A stretch of 64,000 nt of DNA, from NCBI GenBank assembly GCA_963643205.1, contig CAVIJJ010000002.1, positions 1-64,000 of the forward strand. The letters run 5' to 3'. How positions within the stretch are numbered: the first letter of the stretch is position 1; each line of letters starts with the position of its first letter. Below the pieces are notes generated by a model that worked only from the letters and a program-made list of their open reading frames with translations, was not told where the DNA came from and did no database searches. Made by a program: the position numbers and the translations under genes. Positions 23,377-31,808 of the stretch are shown one piece after another. This DNA comes from Phil1 sp963643205. Lineage in GTDB: Bacteria > Bacillota > Clostridia > Christensenellales > CAG-138.

Positions 23377-24143
23377 ACGCGCTTAGATCAATAGCAATGG
23401 CGTTTTTAATGTTTTCAAGAATTCCCATGCCGCGCGTGGAGTGGAAAAAAGAAAATATGCGCTATATGCTCGCGGCGCTTCCGCTTGTGGGCGCGGTTAT
23501 AGGGGCGGCGCTTTTTATATGGGTGTGGATATGCTTAAAGCTTAAAATAGGTCAAATTCTTTTCGCGGCGGGCTTTACGCTTATACCTCTCGCCGTTTCG
23601 GGCGGAATACACATGGATGGCTTTTGTGACACGGCGGACGCTTTAAGCAGCCACCAAACCCCTGAACGCAAAAAGGAAATACTTAAGGATTCCCACGCGG
23701 GAGCTTTTGCCGTAATAAGCTTCGGTATGTATCTTATTAGCTATTTCGCGCTTTCAAACGAGCTTGAGGCGGCGTATAAAACGGCGCTTTATATGGGCAT
23801 TGTGCATATCGCAAGCCGCGCTGTGGGCGCGCTTATAAGCACGCTTACCGTAAGCGCGCACGAGGGGCTTTTAAGCTCGTTCACGTCGGCCGGGTCTAAG
23901 GCCGCGGTGTGGATTCTTTTGATTGTGTTTATATTATGCGCGGCCGCGCTTATATGCATTTCGCCCATTGTCGGCGCGGTTATGGCACTTGCGGCGATTG
24001 TAGCGTTTTTCGCGTTAAGGCGCATGGCGATAAAGCAATTCGGCGGCATGAGCGGCGATATAGCGGGATTCAGCATACAGATGTGTGAGCTTATAATGCT
24101 CGCGGCGTTTGTTTTTTGTTCAAAGGCGGTAAATTTATTATGA
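23373..24143 (+). CDS. cobS: Adenosylcobinamide-GDP ribazoletransferase
   Basis: A 256-residue membrane enzyme joining adenosylcobinamide-GDP and alpha-ribazole(-phosphate), the last step of cobalamin assembly. FSRIPMP near residue 14, GGIHMDGFCDTADALSS near 77-93 and KDSHAGAFAV near 107 are the acidic and His-rich CobS signatures. There are about six TM helices. ATGA overlaps with both neighbours. Confidence 0.94.
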   Translation: MNALRSIAMAFLMFSRIPMPRVEWKKENMRYMLAALPLVGAVIGAALFIWVWICLKLKIGQILFAAGFTLIPLAVSGGIHMDGFCDTADALSSHQTPERKKEILKDSHAGAFAVISFGMYLISYFALSNELEAAYKTALYMGIVHIASRAVGALISTLTVSAHEGLLSSFTSAGSKAAVWILLIVFILCAAALICISPIVGAVMALAAIVAFFALRRMAIKQFGGMSGDIAGFSIQMCELIMLAAFVFCSKAVNLL

Positions 24144-24490
24144 TATTGATAATAGGCGCGGAAGCAAGCGGAAAAAGAGAATTCGCCAAAGGCCTGGGCT
24201 ACGGCGAAAATGACTTCACTACCGATCCGTTTTCCGAAAAAAGGGTTGTTTACGGAATTCAGGATATACTCTTTGAGGATAATACCAGAACGGAAGAAAT
24301 ATACAACGCCGTAAAAAACAAGGATGTTGTTATATGCAACGAGGTTGGCAGCGGCGTAATACCCGTTGAGCACAGCGTGCGCCTCGGGCGGGAAGCCGCC
24401 GGGCGGCTTTGCGTGCTGCTCGCGAAGGATGCCACTGCCGTGGTGCGCATGGTTTGCGGAATACCAACGGTGATAAAGGGGAAAATATGA
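24140..24490 (+). CDS. Short CobU-like P-loop protein
   Basis: A 116-residue homolog of CobU. It keeps the P-loop (IGAEASGKRE, about 5-14), CNEVGSGVIPVEHSVR and CGIPTVIKG, but is about 60 residues shorter than the full enzyme and lacks the His-containing guanylylation segment seen in the first CobU. It may be a kinase-only, regulatory or degenerate copy; similar short proteins occur beside cobC in Clostridia. The start ATG at 24140 overlaps the cobS stop. Confidence 0.75.
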   Translation: MILIIGAEASGKREFAKGLGYGENDFTTDPFSEKRVVYGIQDILFEDNTRTEEIYNAVKNKDVVICNEVGSGVIPVEHSVRLGREAAGRLCVLLAKDATAVVRMVCGIPTVIKGKI

Positions 24491-25089
24491 GAATATATTT
24501 AATAAGGCACGCGCAAACGGAAGGAAACGCCCTTAAAAGATACATAGGCGTTACGGATTCCCCGTTAAGTAGGGACGGCATAGCAATGGCGCGGGCCGCC
24601 GGCGGGGACAGCGGGCTTAAAAGCGTTATAGTAACCCCGCTTTCAAGAACTCAGCATACCGCAAGAATACTTTTCCCAAACGCGGAGCAGCGCATAGAGA
24701 GCGGCATAACCGAAATGGACTTTGGCGACTTTGAAAACCGGAGCGCGGACGATATGGTAAACGATGCCGACTACCGCGCCTGGGTTGACGGAAATTGCCT
24801 TGGCCGCTGCCCAAACGGGGAAAGCATAGCGGAATTCAGCGAAAGGGTTACAAAGGCTTTCTGGCAGTGCGTGCGCCGGGCCGAGAATGAAGGGGAAGAA
24901 AGGCTTGTTTTCGTTGTGCACGGCGGGGTTATAATGGCCCTTATGAGCGTACTGGGCAGGCCTAAAAAGAGCTTTTACGATTGGTATTTGCCAAACTGCG
25001 CCTGCGTGCAGGCGGATACCGCCAAGGACGCAAAAACCGGCGAAGAATATTTGGACAACGTTATAATAAAGGAGAATGTGTCGCTTTGA
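24487..25089 (+). CDS. cobC: Histidine phosphatase, probable alpha-ribazole phosphatase
   Basis: A 200-residue phosphoglycerate-mutase-type phosphatase. The catalytic RHA motif is IRHAQTEGN (residues 5-13), EMDFGDFENR lies near 78-87 and the second His is in VVHGG near 142. The place after cobS suggests removal of the alpha-ribazole or cobalamin 5'-phosphate. Start ATG at 24487 overlaps the previous stop (ATGA); an upstream in-frame ATG at 24409 lies inside the preceding gene. Confidence 0.88.
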   Translation: MRIYLIRHAQTEGNALKRYIGVTDSPLSRDGIAMARAAGGDSGLKSVIVTPLSRTQHTARILFPNAEQRIESGITEMDFGDFENRSADDMVNDADYRAWVDGNCLGRCPNGESIAEFSERVTKAFWQCVRRAENEGEERLVFVVHGGVIMALMSVLGRPKKSFYDWYLPNCACVQADTAKDAKTGEEYLDNVIIKENVSL

Positions 25090-26075
25090 CGCTGAATCTT
25101 GTAAACATAGTATCCAATTTGCCTATGCTTGCCCCGATTGGCGGCAAGGATGGGTTTTATGACTATATTCATAATGAATGCCATTGCGATGGGGCGGAGG
25201 TTATATCCTGCCCGCCGTACGGCACGGAAATCGTGCGCGGCTGCGCTAAGGGCTATCATCTTATTTTTTATCCGAATTGGATAGATTTTTATAACGGCAA
25301 TACGGATTATCTGAAGGAACATTTCGGCAGCGAGCAAAGCTGGCGCGAATATTATCTTTGCGCGAACGCGGATGAGTTTGAAAAGCAGATAGGCGCCGAT
25401 ATGGACCGCGCGCAGGATTTGGGGGCGGAGTATGCCGTTTTCCATTGCGCGGATGTTTCAAACGAGGAGGTCCTCGGCGGCTACACGATTCACTCAAACG
25501 AGGAAATTATAAGGAATACGGCAATTCTTCTTAACCGGGTAACGCGCGGCAAACAATATAAATTCAAGCTTCTTATAGAAAACCTTTTCGTGCCGGGAAT
25601 GACGCTTATGAACAGCGACGAAACAGAGCTTATGCTTGGCCTTATCGAATACGAAAACAAGGGCATAATGCTCGATACCGGCCACCTTATGGGCGCGCTC
25701 AGGCTAAGCGGACGATTAACGGCCCAAAACGAGGAGGGGGCCGCGGATGCCATAGCGGATGTCATCGCGGCCCATAGCAGGGTAAAAAGCAGTATAAGGG
25801 GCATACATCTGCATAAGTGCAGCCTTACCATGCCCATTGAGGAATATAAAAAACCGATTGTGCCCAAGGGCACGTTTGATGAAATGTCGGCCCAATGCTA
25901 CGCGCGCATAATGGCGCTTGATACTCACGCTCCGCTTGAAACGGGCGCGATGAATAGGGTTATAAGCGAGCTTAACCCGGATTTCATCGTGCATGAGCTG
26001 AGCGCCCACACACCCAAGGATAAGGCCGAGGCGGTAAAAAAACAGCTTAAATCCCTTCGCGGCTGCTGCCCATAA
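25086..26075 (+). CDS. TIM-barrel protein (xylose isomerase-like, AP endonuclease 2 fold)
   Basis: A 330-residue (beta/alpha)8 protein related to sugar-phosphate isomerases/epimerases. Likely metal ligands lie in AVFHCADVSNEE, LLIENLFVPG, MLDTGHLMG and GIHLHKC. The probable start is TTG at 25086, about 11 bases after AAAGGAG and overlapping the cobC stop; no ATG is well placed. As the last gene of the corrinoid operon it may act on a ribazole or lower-ligand intermediate, which is inference. Its 3' end overlaps the convergent degV gene by 29 bases. Confidence 0.72.
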   Translation: MTLNLVNIVSNLPMLAPIGGKDGFYDYIHNECHCDGAEVISCPPYGTEIVRGCAKGYHLIFYPNWIDFYNGNTDYLKEHFGSEQSWREYYLCANADEFEKQIGADMDRAQDLGAEYAVFHCADVSNEEVLGGYTIHSNEEIIRNTAILLNRVTRGKQYKFKLLIENLFVPGMTLMNSDETELMLGLIEYENKGIMLDTGHLMGALRLSGRLTAQNEEGAADAIADVIAAHSRVKSSIRGIHLHKCSLTMPIEEYKKPIVPKGTFDEMSAQCYARIMALDTHAPLETGAMNRVISELNPDFIVHELSAHTPKDKAEAVKKQLKSLRGCCP

Positions 26076-26919
26076 AGAAAAGAGCAAGCGCCCCGGGACC
26101 CACGTGCGCGCCGGTTACCGGCTCGTAACAAACGGTGAGTACGCGCTTTGGCGGATTATTCGCGTTCAAAAGCTCTATAAGCGCGGCGGCATCGCCCGGG
26201 CAATCCGCCTGCGCTATGCCTATTGTCTGCTCACCCGCGTTTTCAACAAGCTCATCGTATTTCGCGGCTATGGCTTTTATAGAGGCCTTGCGCCCGCGCA
26301 CCTTTTGAAAGCATACTATCTTGCCCTCGTTATTGCCCTTAAGAAGGGGCTTTATGTTCAATACGCTTCCTATCATGGCGGCTATGTTTGAAAGCCTGCC
26401 GGTGCGCCTTAGGTGCATAATATCGTCAACCGTGAACACCTGGCACATTTTTTGCCGCTCTTCTTTTATTGTGGCCGCTATCTCTTCTATATCAGCGCCG
26501 CTCTTTCTCATCTCGCCCGCGCGTATAACAAAAAGACCCTCGCCCAATGAGGCGCCAAGAGTATCTATTGTTATAATCTTTCTTTCGGGATATTCTTCCT
26601 TAAGCTCGCGCGCCGCGGTTTCGGCGGAGGAAAACGATCCGCTTATGCCGGAGGACATGCCTACAAAAAGTATATCAAGCCCCTGCTTCAAAAAGGGCTC
26701 CATGTATTCAATATATCTGTGAGGGGTGACCTGAGAGGTGGTGGCATTGGCGCCCGCGCGTATTGCGCCATAGTAAGCCGCGCCGTCAAAGGCGGCTATA
26801 TCCATGCAGGTGTGCTCCTCGCCGTTAAGGTAATAATTAAAGGGTATAACGCCTATATCGTAAGATGAAATTACGTCCGGCTCCAGGTTTGCCGAGGTAT
26901 CGGTCATGAGCTTGAACAA
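26047..26919 (-). CDS. DegV family fatty-acid-binding protein
   Basis: A 290-residue DegV protein. These proteins bind a single fatty acid and, as FakB, present it to the kinase FakA. LMTDTSANL at the N-terminus, TTSQVTPHRY near 80, GMSSGISGSF near 105 (the fatty-acid-contacting Ser region) and RRTGRLS near 171 are family signatures. The start is ambiguous: a GTG at 26928 touches the ribosome site (GGAGG), so the TTG at 26919, eight bases beyond it, is preferred. No FakA gene is in the window. Confidence 0.85.
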   Translation of the reverse strand: MFKLMTDTSANLEPDVISSYDIGVIPFNYYLNGEEHTCMDIAAFDGAAYYGAIRAGANATTSQVTPHRYIEYMEPFLKQGLDILFVGMSSGISGSFSSAETAARELKEEYPERKIITIDTLGASLGEGLFVIRAGEMRKSGADIEEIAATIKEERQKMCQVFTVDDIMHLRRTGRLSNIAAMIGSVLNIKPLLKGNNEGKIVCFQKVRGRKASIKAIAAKYDELVENAGEQTIGIAQADCPGDAAALIELLNANNPPKRVLTVCYEPVTGAHVGPGALALFFMGSSREGI

Positions 26920-26954
26920 AATATGCACCTCCGTTTAATCTTGTGTACCATATT

Positions 26955-26983
26955 AGATTAGCACGAGTACTACGATATGTCAA
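26955..26983 (-). promoter_or_regulatory. degV promoter
   Basis: Minus strand TTGACA (26983-26978), 17-nt spacer, TAATCT (26960-26955). Confidence 0.65.
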
Positions 26984-27005
26984 GTGCGCCGGAACAACAG
27001 ATAGA

Positions 27006-27034
27006 TTGCAATTTCGCGGAATATATGATATATT
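27006..27034 (+). promoter_or_regulatory. Promoter of the DUF1836 gene
   Basis: TTGCAA (27006-27011), 17-nt spacer, TATATT (27029-27034), about 36 bases before the start. Confidence 0.6.
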
Positions 27035-27069
27035 CTATTACACTGAATTTTAGCGCGGAGGTTGGGGAA

Positions 27070-27675
27070 ATGGCGTACGATAAGGAACTTATCGCAGGTA
27101 AGCTCAGGCGATGGGAAAAATATCTTAATCGCTTCAGGCTGCCGCAGTGGGAGGATATCCCGGACTTTGGCCTGTATATGGAGCAGGTAATAGTCCTGCT
27201 TAAGGAATATCTGGATTATCTGCCGCCGGAGCTTAAGGAGGAGCAGATAATTACCGCCGCCGCCATAAATAATTATGTTCGCACAAAGGTTATGCCCGGC
27301 CCGAACAAAAAGAAGTATTACCGAATTCATATAGCGTACCTTATAATAATCTGCTCGCTTAAGCAAAACCTAAGCCTTGCGATGCTGCAAAGGATTATCC
27401 CCATGGGCATAGAGGAGGACGAGGTAAAGGAAATATATGTTTCGTTCGCCAAGCGCCATAACCTTGCCGCGCAATATTTTGTTGAGCAGGTGCGTTTGGC
27501 CGCTGGAAGCATACTGGGGCACGATGAAAAGAGCGAGCTGGACGCTAAGGATACGAACGACATGATAACATTCGCCGCGGTTATAAGCGCCTTTTCAAGG
27601 CTGCTTGCGGAAAAGCTGCTGCTCCTTGACGGCAAAACGCTTGAGAACGGCGGAAGCGTGGAAATAGAGGAATAG
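27070..27675 (+). CDS. DUF1836 protein, probable DNA-binding regulator
   Basis: A 201-residue soluble protein with DUF1836 hallmarks: RWEKYLNRFRLPQWEDIPD (about 13-31), YMEQV, then ITAAAINNYVRTKVMPGPNKKKYYR near 65-89, which looks like a MerR-like winged-helix segment. These Firmicutes proteins are of unknown role. The start ATG at 27070 follows GGAGGTTGGGG; an upstream in-frame ATG at 26977 precedes the promoter. It diverges from degV. Confidence 0.78.
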   Translation: MAYDKELIAGKLRRWEKYLNRFRLPQWEDIPDFGLYMEQVIVLLKEYLDYLPPELKEEQIITAAAINNYVRTKVMPGPNKKKYYRIHIAYLIIICSLKQNLSLAMLQRIIPMGIEEDEVKEIYVSFAKRHNLAAQYFVEQVRLAAGSILGHDEKSELDAKDTNDMITFAAVISAFSRLLAEKLLLLDGKTLENGGSVEIEE

Positions 27676-27690
27676 GAATCAAATCAAAAA

Positions 27691-27714
27691 AAGGCAGCCG
27701 AGGCTGCCTTTTAG
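27691..27714. terminator. Bidirectional terminator between DUF1836 and cyclase genes
   Basis: Perfect 9-bp stem aaggcagcc / ggctgcctt with a two-base loop. T-rich on the plus side and A-rich on the left, so it can end both convergent transcripts. Confidence 0.85.
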
Positions 27715-27725
27715 TATACCCTTAA

Positions 27726-28373
27726 TTACTCTTCAAAGAACGCTACAGCCCTTATCGGCGCGCCGTCCGCCTTTTCCCATTTAAGGGGCAGGGCGAAGAA
27801 CCAGAAGGGAGCCTTGCCGCACTTGTCAAGATTGGTGAGATTTTCTATGTTTACAATCTCGTGCTCCTTAAAAAGCTTTTTGTGGCGCGGCAGATCCGCG
27901 TCGGGTATGGGATCAACGCCTATTACGTCGAATCCTATGCCCTTTTTGTTTGTGGCAAGTATAAAATCAACCACATCGTCATCTATGCAGGGGTAGTCGC
28001 CGTAGTAAGCGGGCGTTCCCCAGCGCTTGTCCCAGCCAAGGTTAAAAAGGAGATAGTCCGCTTTTTCGGCATCCTCTCGCTGAGAAGCAAGCTCCTTCAT
28101 GGTTATGGCCTCGCCCTCGTTAAGGTGGCGGCAGTCTATAACAACCGCCTTGCCTACAAACTGGCTTACGGGGAAAGCGTCAAGCGTGGTGCGGTCCGCG
28201 AAAAGGTGCGCCGGGGGATCAACGTGCGTTCCCGTGTGGGAATACATGCTTATAAGGGTTTCCTTAAAGCCGTCCTTTTCGTAGCTGTTAGCGGGATCAA
28301 GCCTCGGCGGCTCGGTTCCGGGGTAAACGGGCATAGTTTCGGATATGGTGTGGGTCAGGTCTATTACCTTCAT
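27726..28373 (-). CDS. Cyclase family protein (kynurenine formamidase-like metal hydrolase)
   Basis: A 215-residue member of the cyclase/formamidase superfamily. The metal-binding motif HTGTHVDPPAH lies at about 46-56, and the N-terminus IDLTHTISETMPVYPG is typical. Candidate reactions are hydrolysis of N-formylkynurenine or related amides and lactones; none is shown here. It follows pepF by 15 bases, so it is probably co-transcribed. Confidence 0.85.
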   Translation of the reverse strand: MKVIDLTHTISETMPVYPGTEPPRLDPANSYEKDGFKETLISMYSHTGTHVDPPAHLFADRTTLDAFPVSQFVGKAVVIDCRHLNEGEAITMKELASQREDAEKADYLLFNLGWDKRWGTPAYYGDYPCIDDDVVDFILATNKKGIGFDVIGVDPIPDADLPRHKKLFKEHEIVNIENLTNLDKCGKAPFWFFALPLKWEKADGAPIRAVAFFEE

Positions 28374-28388
28374 TTCATTGCCTGAGGC

Positions 28389-30191
28389 TTACGCCATCAG
28401 CTCCTCCATTTCGTCCAAAAGTTCGTTGAAAAGCTTCAGCGCGTCGTTTACGGGCGCGGCGGTTGTCATATCAACACCCGCAAGCTTAAGTATGCTTATC
28501 GGATCCATGCTGCATCCGGCGGAAAGGAACTTCTTGTAATCGCTTACGGCGGTTTCGCCTTCCGTAAGTATGCGATTCGCTATGGCGCAGGCCGCGGAGA
28601 AGCCGGTCGCGTACTGGAACACATAGAAATTATAAAAGAAGTGCGGTATGCGCGCCCATTCCTCGGCAATTTCCTTATCAACGGTTATGCCGTCGCCAAA
28701 GTAGAACTTGTTCAGCTCGTAATACTTCTCGCAAAGCGCGTCCGCGGTAAGCGCGGCGCCGGATTCCGCAAGCTGGCTCATATAAAGCTCAAACTCCGCA
28801 AACATTGTCTGGCGGTAAAGCGTGCCGCGGAAGCTTTCAAGGAAGTGATTTATAAGGTACGCGCGCTCACGCTTGTCGGTGGTGTTGTTAAGAAGGTACT
28901 TCATAAGCAGCACCTCGTTGCAGGTGGAAGCAACCTCGGCCACGAATATAACGTAGTTCGCGTTGCAGGGCGGCTGATTCTTTATGGAATAATAGGTGTG
29001 CAGGGAGTGGCCCATCTCGTGCGCTATGGTGAACATGCTGTCCAGCGTGTCCTGATGATTAAGCAGCACATAAGGATGCGGATCTCCGCCGGAGGAATAA
29101 GCGCCGCCGCGCTTGCCCTCGTTTTCATAAACGTCTATCCAGCGGTTGTTGAAGCCCTCTTTAAGTATGCTTATATAGTCCTCGCCAAGCGGCGCAAGGG
29201 CCTTTATAACAATCTCCTTGGCCTCCTCGTAGGGGAATTTCTTGTTGGCGTCGTTCACTATGGGCGTATAGAGATCATACATGTGAAGCTCGTCAACCTT
29301 CATCAGCTTCTTGCGCAGGTTAACGTATTTGTGCATGTATTCTATGTTGTTGTGCACGGCCTCTATAAGGTTGTGATAAACCTGCACGGGAACCTCGGTA
29401 TTGTCAAGCGCGGCCTCAAGGGTTGAGTTATAGTGCCTTGCGCGGGCGTTGAATATAAGCGCCTTCATCTGCCCGTCAAGGAAAGCGGCGGTGGTGTTCT
29501 TAAAGCTTGCGTATGTGTGATAAAGCGATTCAAACGCGGCCTTTCTAACGTTAACGTCCGGGCTTTCAAGAAGCGGCACGTATGAGCCTTGGGTTACCTG
29601 AAGCGTGTTGCCCTCGGAATCCTGAATATCGGGGAAGCGCAGGTCCGCGTTGCGGAAAGCGGAGCCTATTTCACCCGGCGCTTCGCATATCTGCCCGGCA
29701 AGAGCCAAAATGCGCTCCTCAGCGTCGCTTAATGTATGCGCTTTGCGGCGGCGCATTCTCTCAAGCAGCCTTTTATATTCGTTAAGCTCGGGCTTTTCCT
29801 TCATAAAGCTTTCAAGCTTGGCGTCGTCAATGGCTATGATTTCGGGCGTTACGAATGAAAACGCGCTTTCAAGAGCTACGGCGTAGCTCATAAGCTTGCC
29901 CTTCATGGCGTTATAAAAGCTGTTTGACGTATCCTCGTCGGATTTGCGCATTGCGTAGGTGGCGAGAAGATTGGTTTTGCGGTCGAATTCATCCTGCGCT
30001 TTAAGGTAGGCATAGAGGGTGTCCGCGCTTTCGCCGAGCTTACCCTTAAAGTTGTCCGATAGTGATATAGCCTGCTTTGCTTCCTCAAGCGCCTTTTCCC
30101 AAAGCTCGTCGGAGGCGAAAATATCCTCGGTCGCCCAGGTGTATTTCTTTTCTACTTCGCTGCGCTTGGGTATCTTTTTCTGTGCTGCCAT
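28389..30191 (-). CDS. pepF: Oligoendopeptidase F (M3B family)
   Basis: A 600-residue cytosolic zinc metallopeptidase cleaving short peptides. The active-site HEMGH lies at about 391-395, inside AHEMGHSLHTYYS, with the third ligand Glu downstream near VAEVASTCNE. Full-length, starting MAAQKKIPKRSEVEKKY. The ribosome site is AAAGGAGA. Upstream, 270 bases separate it from the ECF sigma gene; that stretch holds AT-rich promoter-like sequence and the ECF promoter. Confidence 0.95.
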   Translation of the reverse strand: MAAQKKIPKRSEVEKKYTWATEDIFASDELWEKALEEAKQAISLSDNFKGKLGESADTLYAYLKAQDEFDRKTNLLATYAMRKSDEDTSNSFYNAMKGKLMSYAVALESAFSFVTPEIIAIDDAKLESFMKEKPELNEYKRLLERMRRRKAHTLSDAEERILALAGQICEAPGEIGSAFRNADLRFPDIQDSEGNTLQVTQGSYVPLLESPDVNVRKAAFESLYHTYASFKNTTAAFLDGQMKALIFNARARHYNSTLEAALDNTEVPVQVYHNLIEAVHNNIEYMHKYVNLRKKLMKVDELHMYDLYTPIVNDANKKFPYEEAKEIVIKALAPLGEDYISILKEGFNNRWIDVYENEGKRGGAYSSGGDPHPYVLLNHQDTLDSMFTIAHEMGHSLHTYYSIKNQPPCNANYVIFVAEVASTCNEVLLMKYLLNNTTDKRERAYLINHFLESFRGTLYRQTMFAEFELYMSQLAESGAALTADALCEKYYELNKFYFGDGITVDKEIAEEWARIPHFFYNFYVFQYATGFSAACAIANRILTEGETAVSDYKKFLSAGCSMDPISILKLAGVDMTTAAPVNDALKLFNELLDEMEELMA

Positions 30192-30414
30192 AGTGTGCGT
30201 ATATCTCCTTTGTTATATTTAACTGAGGTGTTAAAGTTATTGTACCATGTTTTCGCCCATGGGGCATCAATTTTTAATTATTAAGCCGTTAAATAAGTTT
30301 GCTTTGCTTAAACGGGCTTTTGAGGGTTCACAAAACCGATTCCAAATGATATGCTGATACAGTCGACATGCCGAAATTAAGGCATGTTCGCAGAAAATAA
30401 AAATTTATCCGCGC

Positions 30415-30444
30415 GCAACTTTTTAACCGCTTGCCGCGTTATAT
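30415..30444 (+). promoter_or_regulatory. Putative ECF-type promoter (autoregulation)
   Basis: GCAACTTTTTA (30415-30425), 11 bases, then CGTTATAT (30437-30444), directly before the ECF sigma gene. The same layout occurs at 45556 and, more loosely, at 39893. AAC in the -35 is a hallmark of ECF promoters. Confidence 0.6.
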
Positions 30445-30461
30445 GAACAGGAGGGATGATA

Positions 30462-30965
30462 ATGGCGCGAATGGAATTCGAAGCCATCTATAAGGCCTTT
30501 TCCCGCATGGTATATTGGGCTGCTTACGGCGTTACCAAAAGCGAAAGTGACGCCTGCGACATTACGCAGGAAACGTTTATACGTGCCCTTAAGTACCTGG
30601 ATAAGCTTAATGAAATGGAAGAGGCGCAGATTAAAGCCTGGCTTTACAGGGTGTGCGTGAACCTGTGCATGGATTCCAAAAGAAAACTTAAGCACGAGCA
30701 GCCAAGCGATGAACTGCCCGAAACCGCCGTTGAAAACGAATACGAGCTGCCGGAGGCGGCCGCGCTTAACGCGGAGGGGCGGCGGGAGATAAGGCAGGCT
30801 GTTGACGATCTGCCGGATATTTACCGCGAAACGGTAACGCTCCATTATTTTTCGGGGCTTCAATACAGCGAAATAGCTTCCCTGCATGGCGTTAGCGAGG
30901 GAACGGTAAAATCCAGAATATCCAGAGCCAAATCAAGGCTCGCTGAACTGTTGAAAAGGAGGTGA
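30462..30965 (+). CDS. ECF-type RNA polymerase sigma factor
   Basis: A 167-residue two-domain sigma factor. Region 2 contains CDITQETFIRALKYLDKL (about 34-51), and region 4 is the HTH in SEIASLHGVSEGTVKSRISR (about 138-157). The start ATG at 30462 is 6 bases from AGGAGGG; an ATG at 30456 touches that site. Its final codons contain the ribosome site of the next gene, which encodes a one-TM protein, so the pair is a typical sigma/anti-sigma unit. Confidence 0.9.
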   Translation: MARMEFEAIYKAFSRMVYWAAYGVTKSESDACDITQETFIRALKYLDKLNEMEEAQIKAWLYRVCVNLCMDSKRKLKHEQPSDELPETAVENEYELPEAAALNAEGRREIRQAVDDLPDIYRETVTLHYFSGLQYSEIASLHGVSEGTVKSRISRAKSRLAELLKRR

Positions 30966-30970
30966 CGGGC

Positions 30971-31678
30971 ATGGAAAACAATAATGATGCGATTAAGCGC
31001 GACGCGCTGGACGAGCTGCTTTTCGGCATTGCGGACGAGGCCGACAGGGGCGTTGATTACGATGCCATGCTCGAAACCATAAAGAAAAAGGCATCCGCAC
31101 GCAAAAAACGCGCCGGATTCGTGAAATACGGCACCATGGCGGCCGTGGCGGTTATAATGCTTGCCGTTGGTGGAATGTGGATAAGAGAGAACGCGCTTGT
31201 TTCGTACGATACGGCGGCGGCAGCGGACAAGGCCGTAATGCAGAGCGAATCCGCTGAATGCGTTGAAAGCGTATATGATGGCTATGACACGAACGTGGAT
31301 TACGCCTCCGGTGATACCGCGCCGGCCGTAGGCTATTCATATTCCGATTCGGACGGATACGAAAGCAGCGCCGTAACAAGCGCGACCACGTCCGCTGCGG
31401 CGGAAGCGGAAGAATACATACAGTGCTTCTATCAGGATATGGTATTGCCGGCGATTGACTTCGGCACATATTACGAGTTCACGCTTGATGACGAAACGGG
31501 ACTTGAGCTGAAAATATACGGCTGCGCCGAGGAAGACGCCGAATATTACCTTAAAGAGACAGCCGCTATTTACGGAGTGAACGCGGACATGAACGCCATG
31601 AATATGGTAAGCGATAACGGCATTACCGTTGCGCTTTCGCTTGATGGGGACACGCTTACCGTATCGGCGCAAAAATAA
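30971..31678 (+). CDS. Putative membrane anti-sigma factor
   Basis: A 235-residue single-pass membrane protein: a cytoplasmic part of about 45 residues, one TM helix (about 46-65), a Ser/Asp/Ala/Tyr-rich linker and an extracytoplasmic domain (about 140-235). There is no zinc-type HxxxCxxC motif. It is called anti-sigma by position directly behind the ECF gene and by topology. The start ATG at 30971 follows a near-perfect AGGAGGTGA; a GTG at 30962 lies within that site. Confidence 0.65.
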   Translation: MENNNDAIKRDALDELLFGIADEADRGVDYDAMLETIKKKASARKKRAGFVKYGTMAAVAVIMLAVGGMWIRENALVSYDTAAAADKAVMQSESAECVESVYDGYDTNVDYASGDTAPAVGYSYSDSDGYESSAVTSATTSAAAEAEEYIQCFYQDMVLPAIDFGTYYEFTLDDETGLELKIYGCAEEDAEYYLKETAAIYGVNADMNAMNMVSDNGITVALSLDGDTLTVSAQK

Positions 31679-31694
31679 GCACAAAACCGAATGA

Positions 31695-31722
31695 AGAGGC
31701 TTCTTGGCAAGCCTCTTTTTTT
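31695..31722 (+). terminator. Terminator of the ECF sigma operon
   Basis: agaggctt / aagcctct stem with a six-base loop and seven T. Confidence 0.9.
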
Positions 31723-31723
31723 A

Positions 31724-31752
31724 TTGACAAAAGCAGGGCAAAAGCTTAGACT
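31724..31752 (+). promoter_or_regulatory. metG promoter
   Basis: TTGACA directly after the preceding terminator's T run, a 17-nt spacer, then TAGACT. The -10 is imperfect. No T-box leader is present in the short region before metG. Confidence 0.5.
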
Positions 31753-31808
31753 TTTCATATATTATAGAATGGCTTGCCGTGGGCCTGTACCCAAGGAGGA
31801 GAAATACC

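Noticed and set aside
30423..30887. A 154-codon minus-strand frame opposite the ECF sigma gene.
   Set aside because: Shadow of a well-supported sigma factor; its start lies within the opposite gene and it has no domain.
31740..31808. T-box leaders before metG and trpS.
   Set aside because: The upstream gaps are too short and no T-box sequence (tggnaccgcg type) is present.
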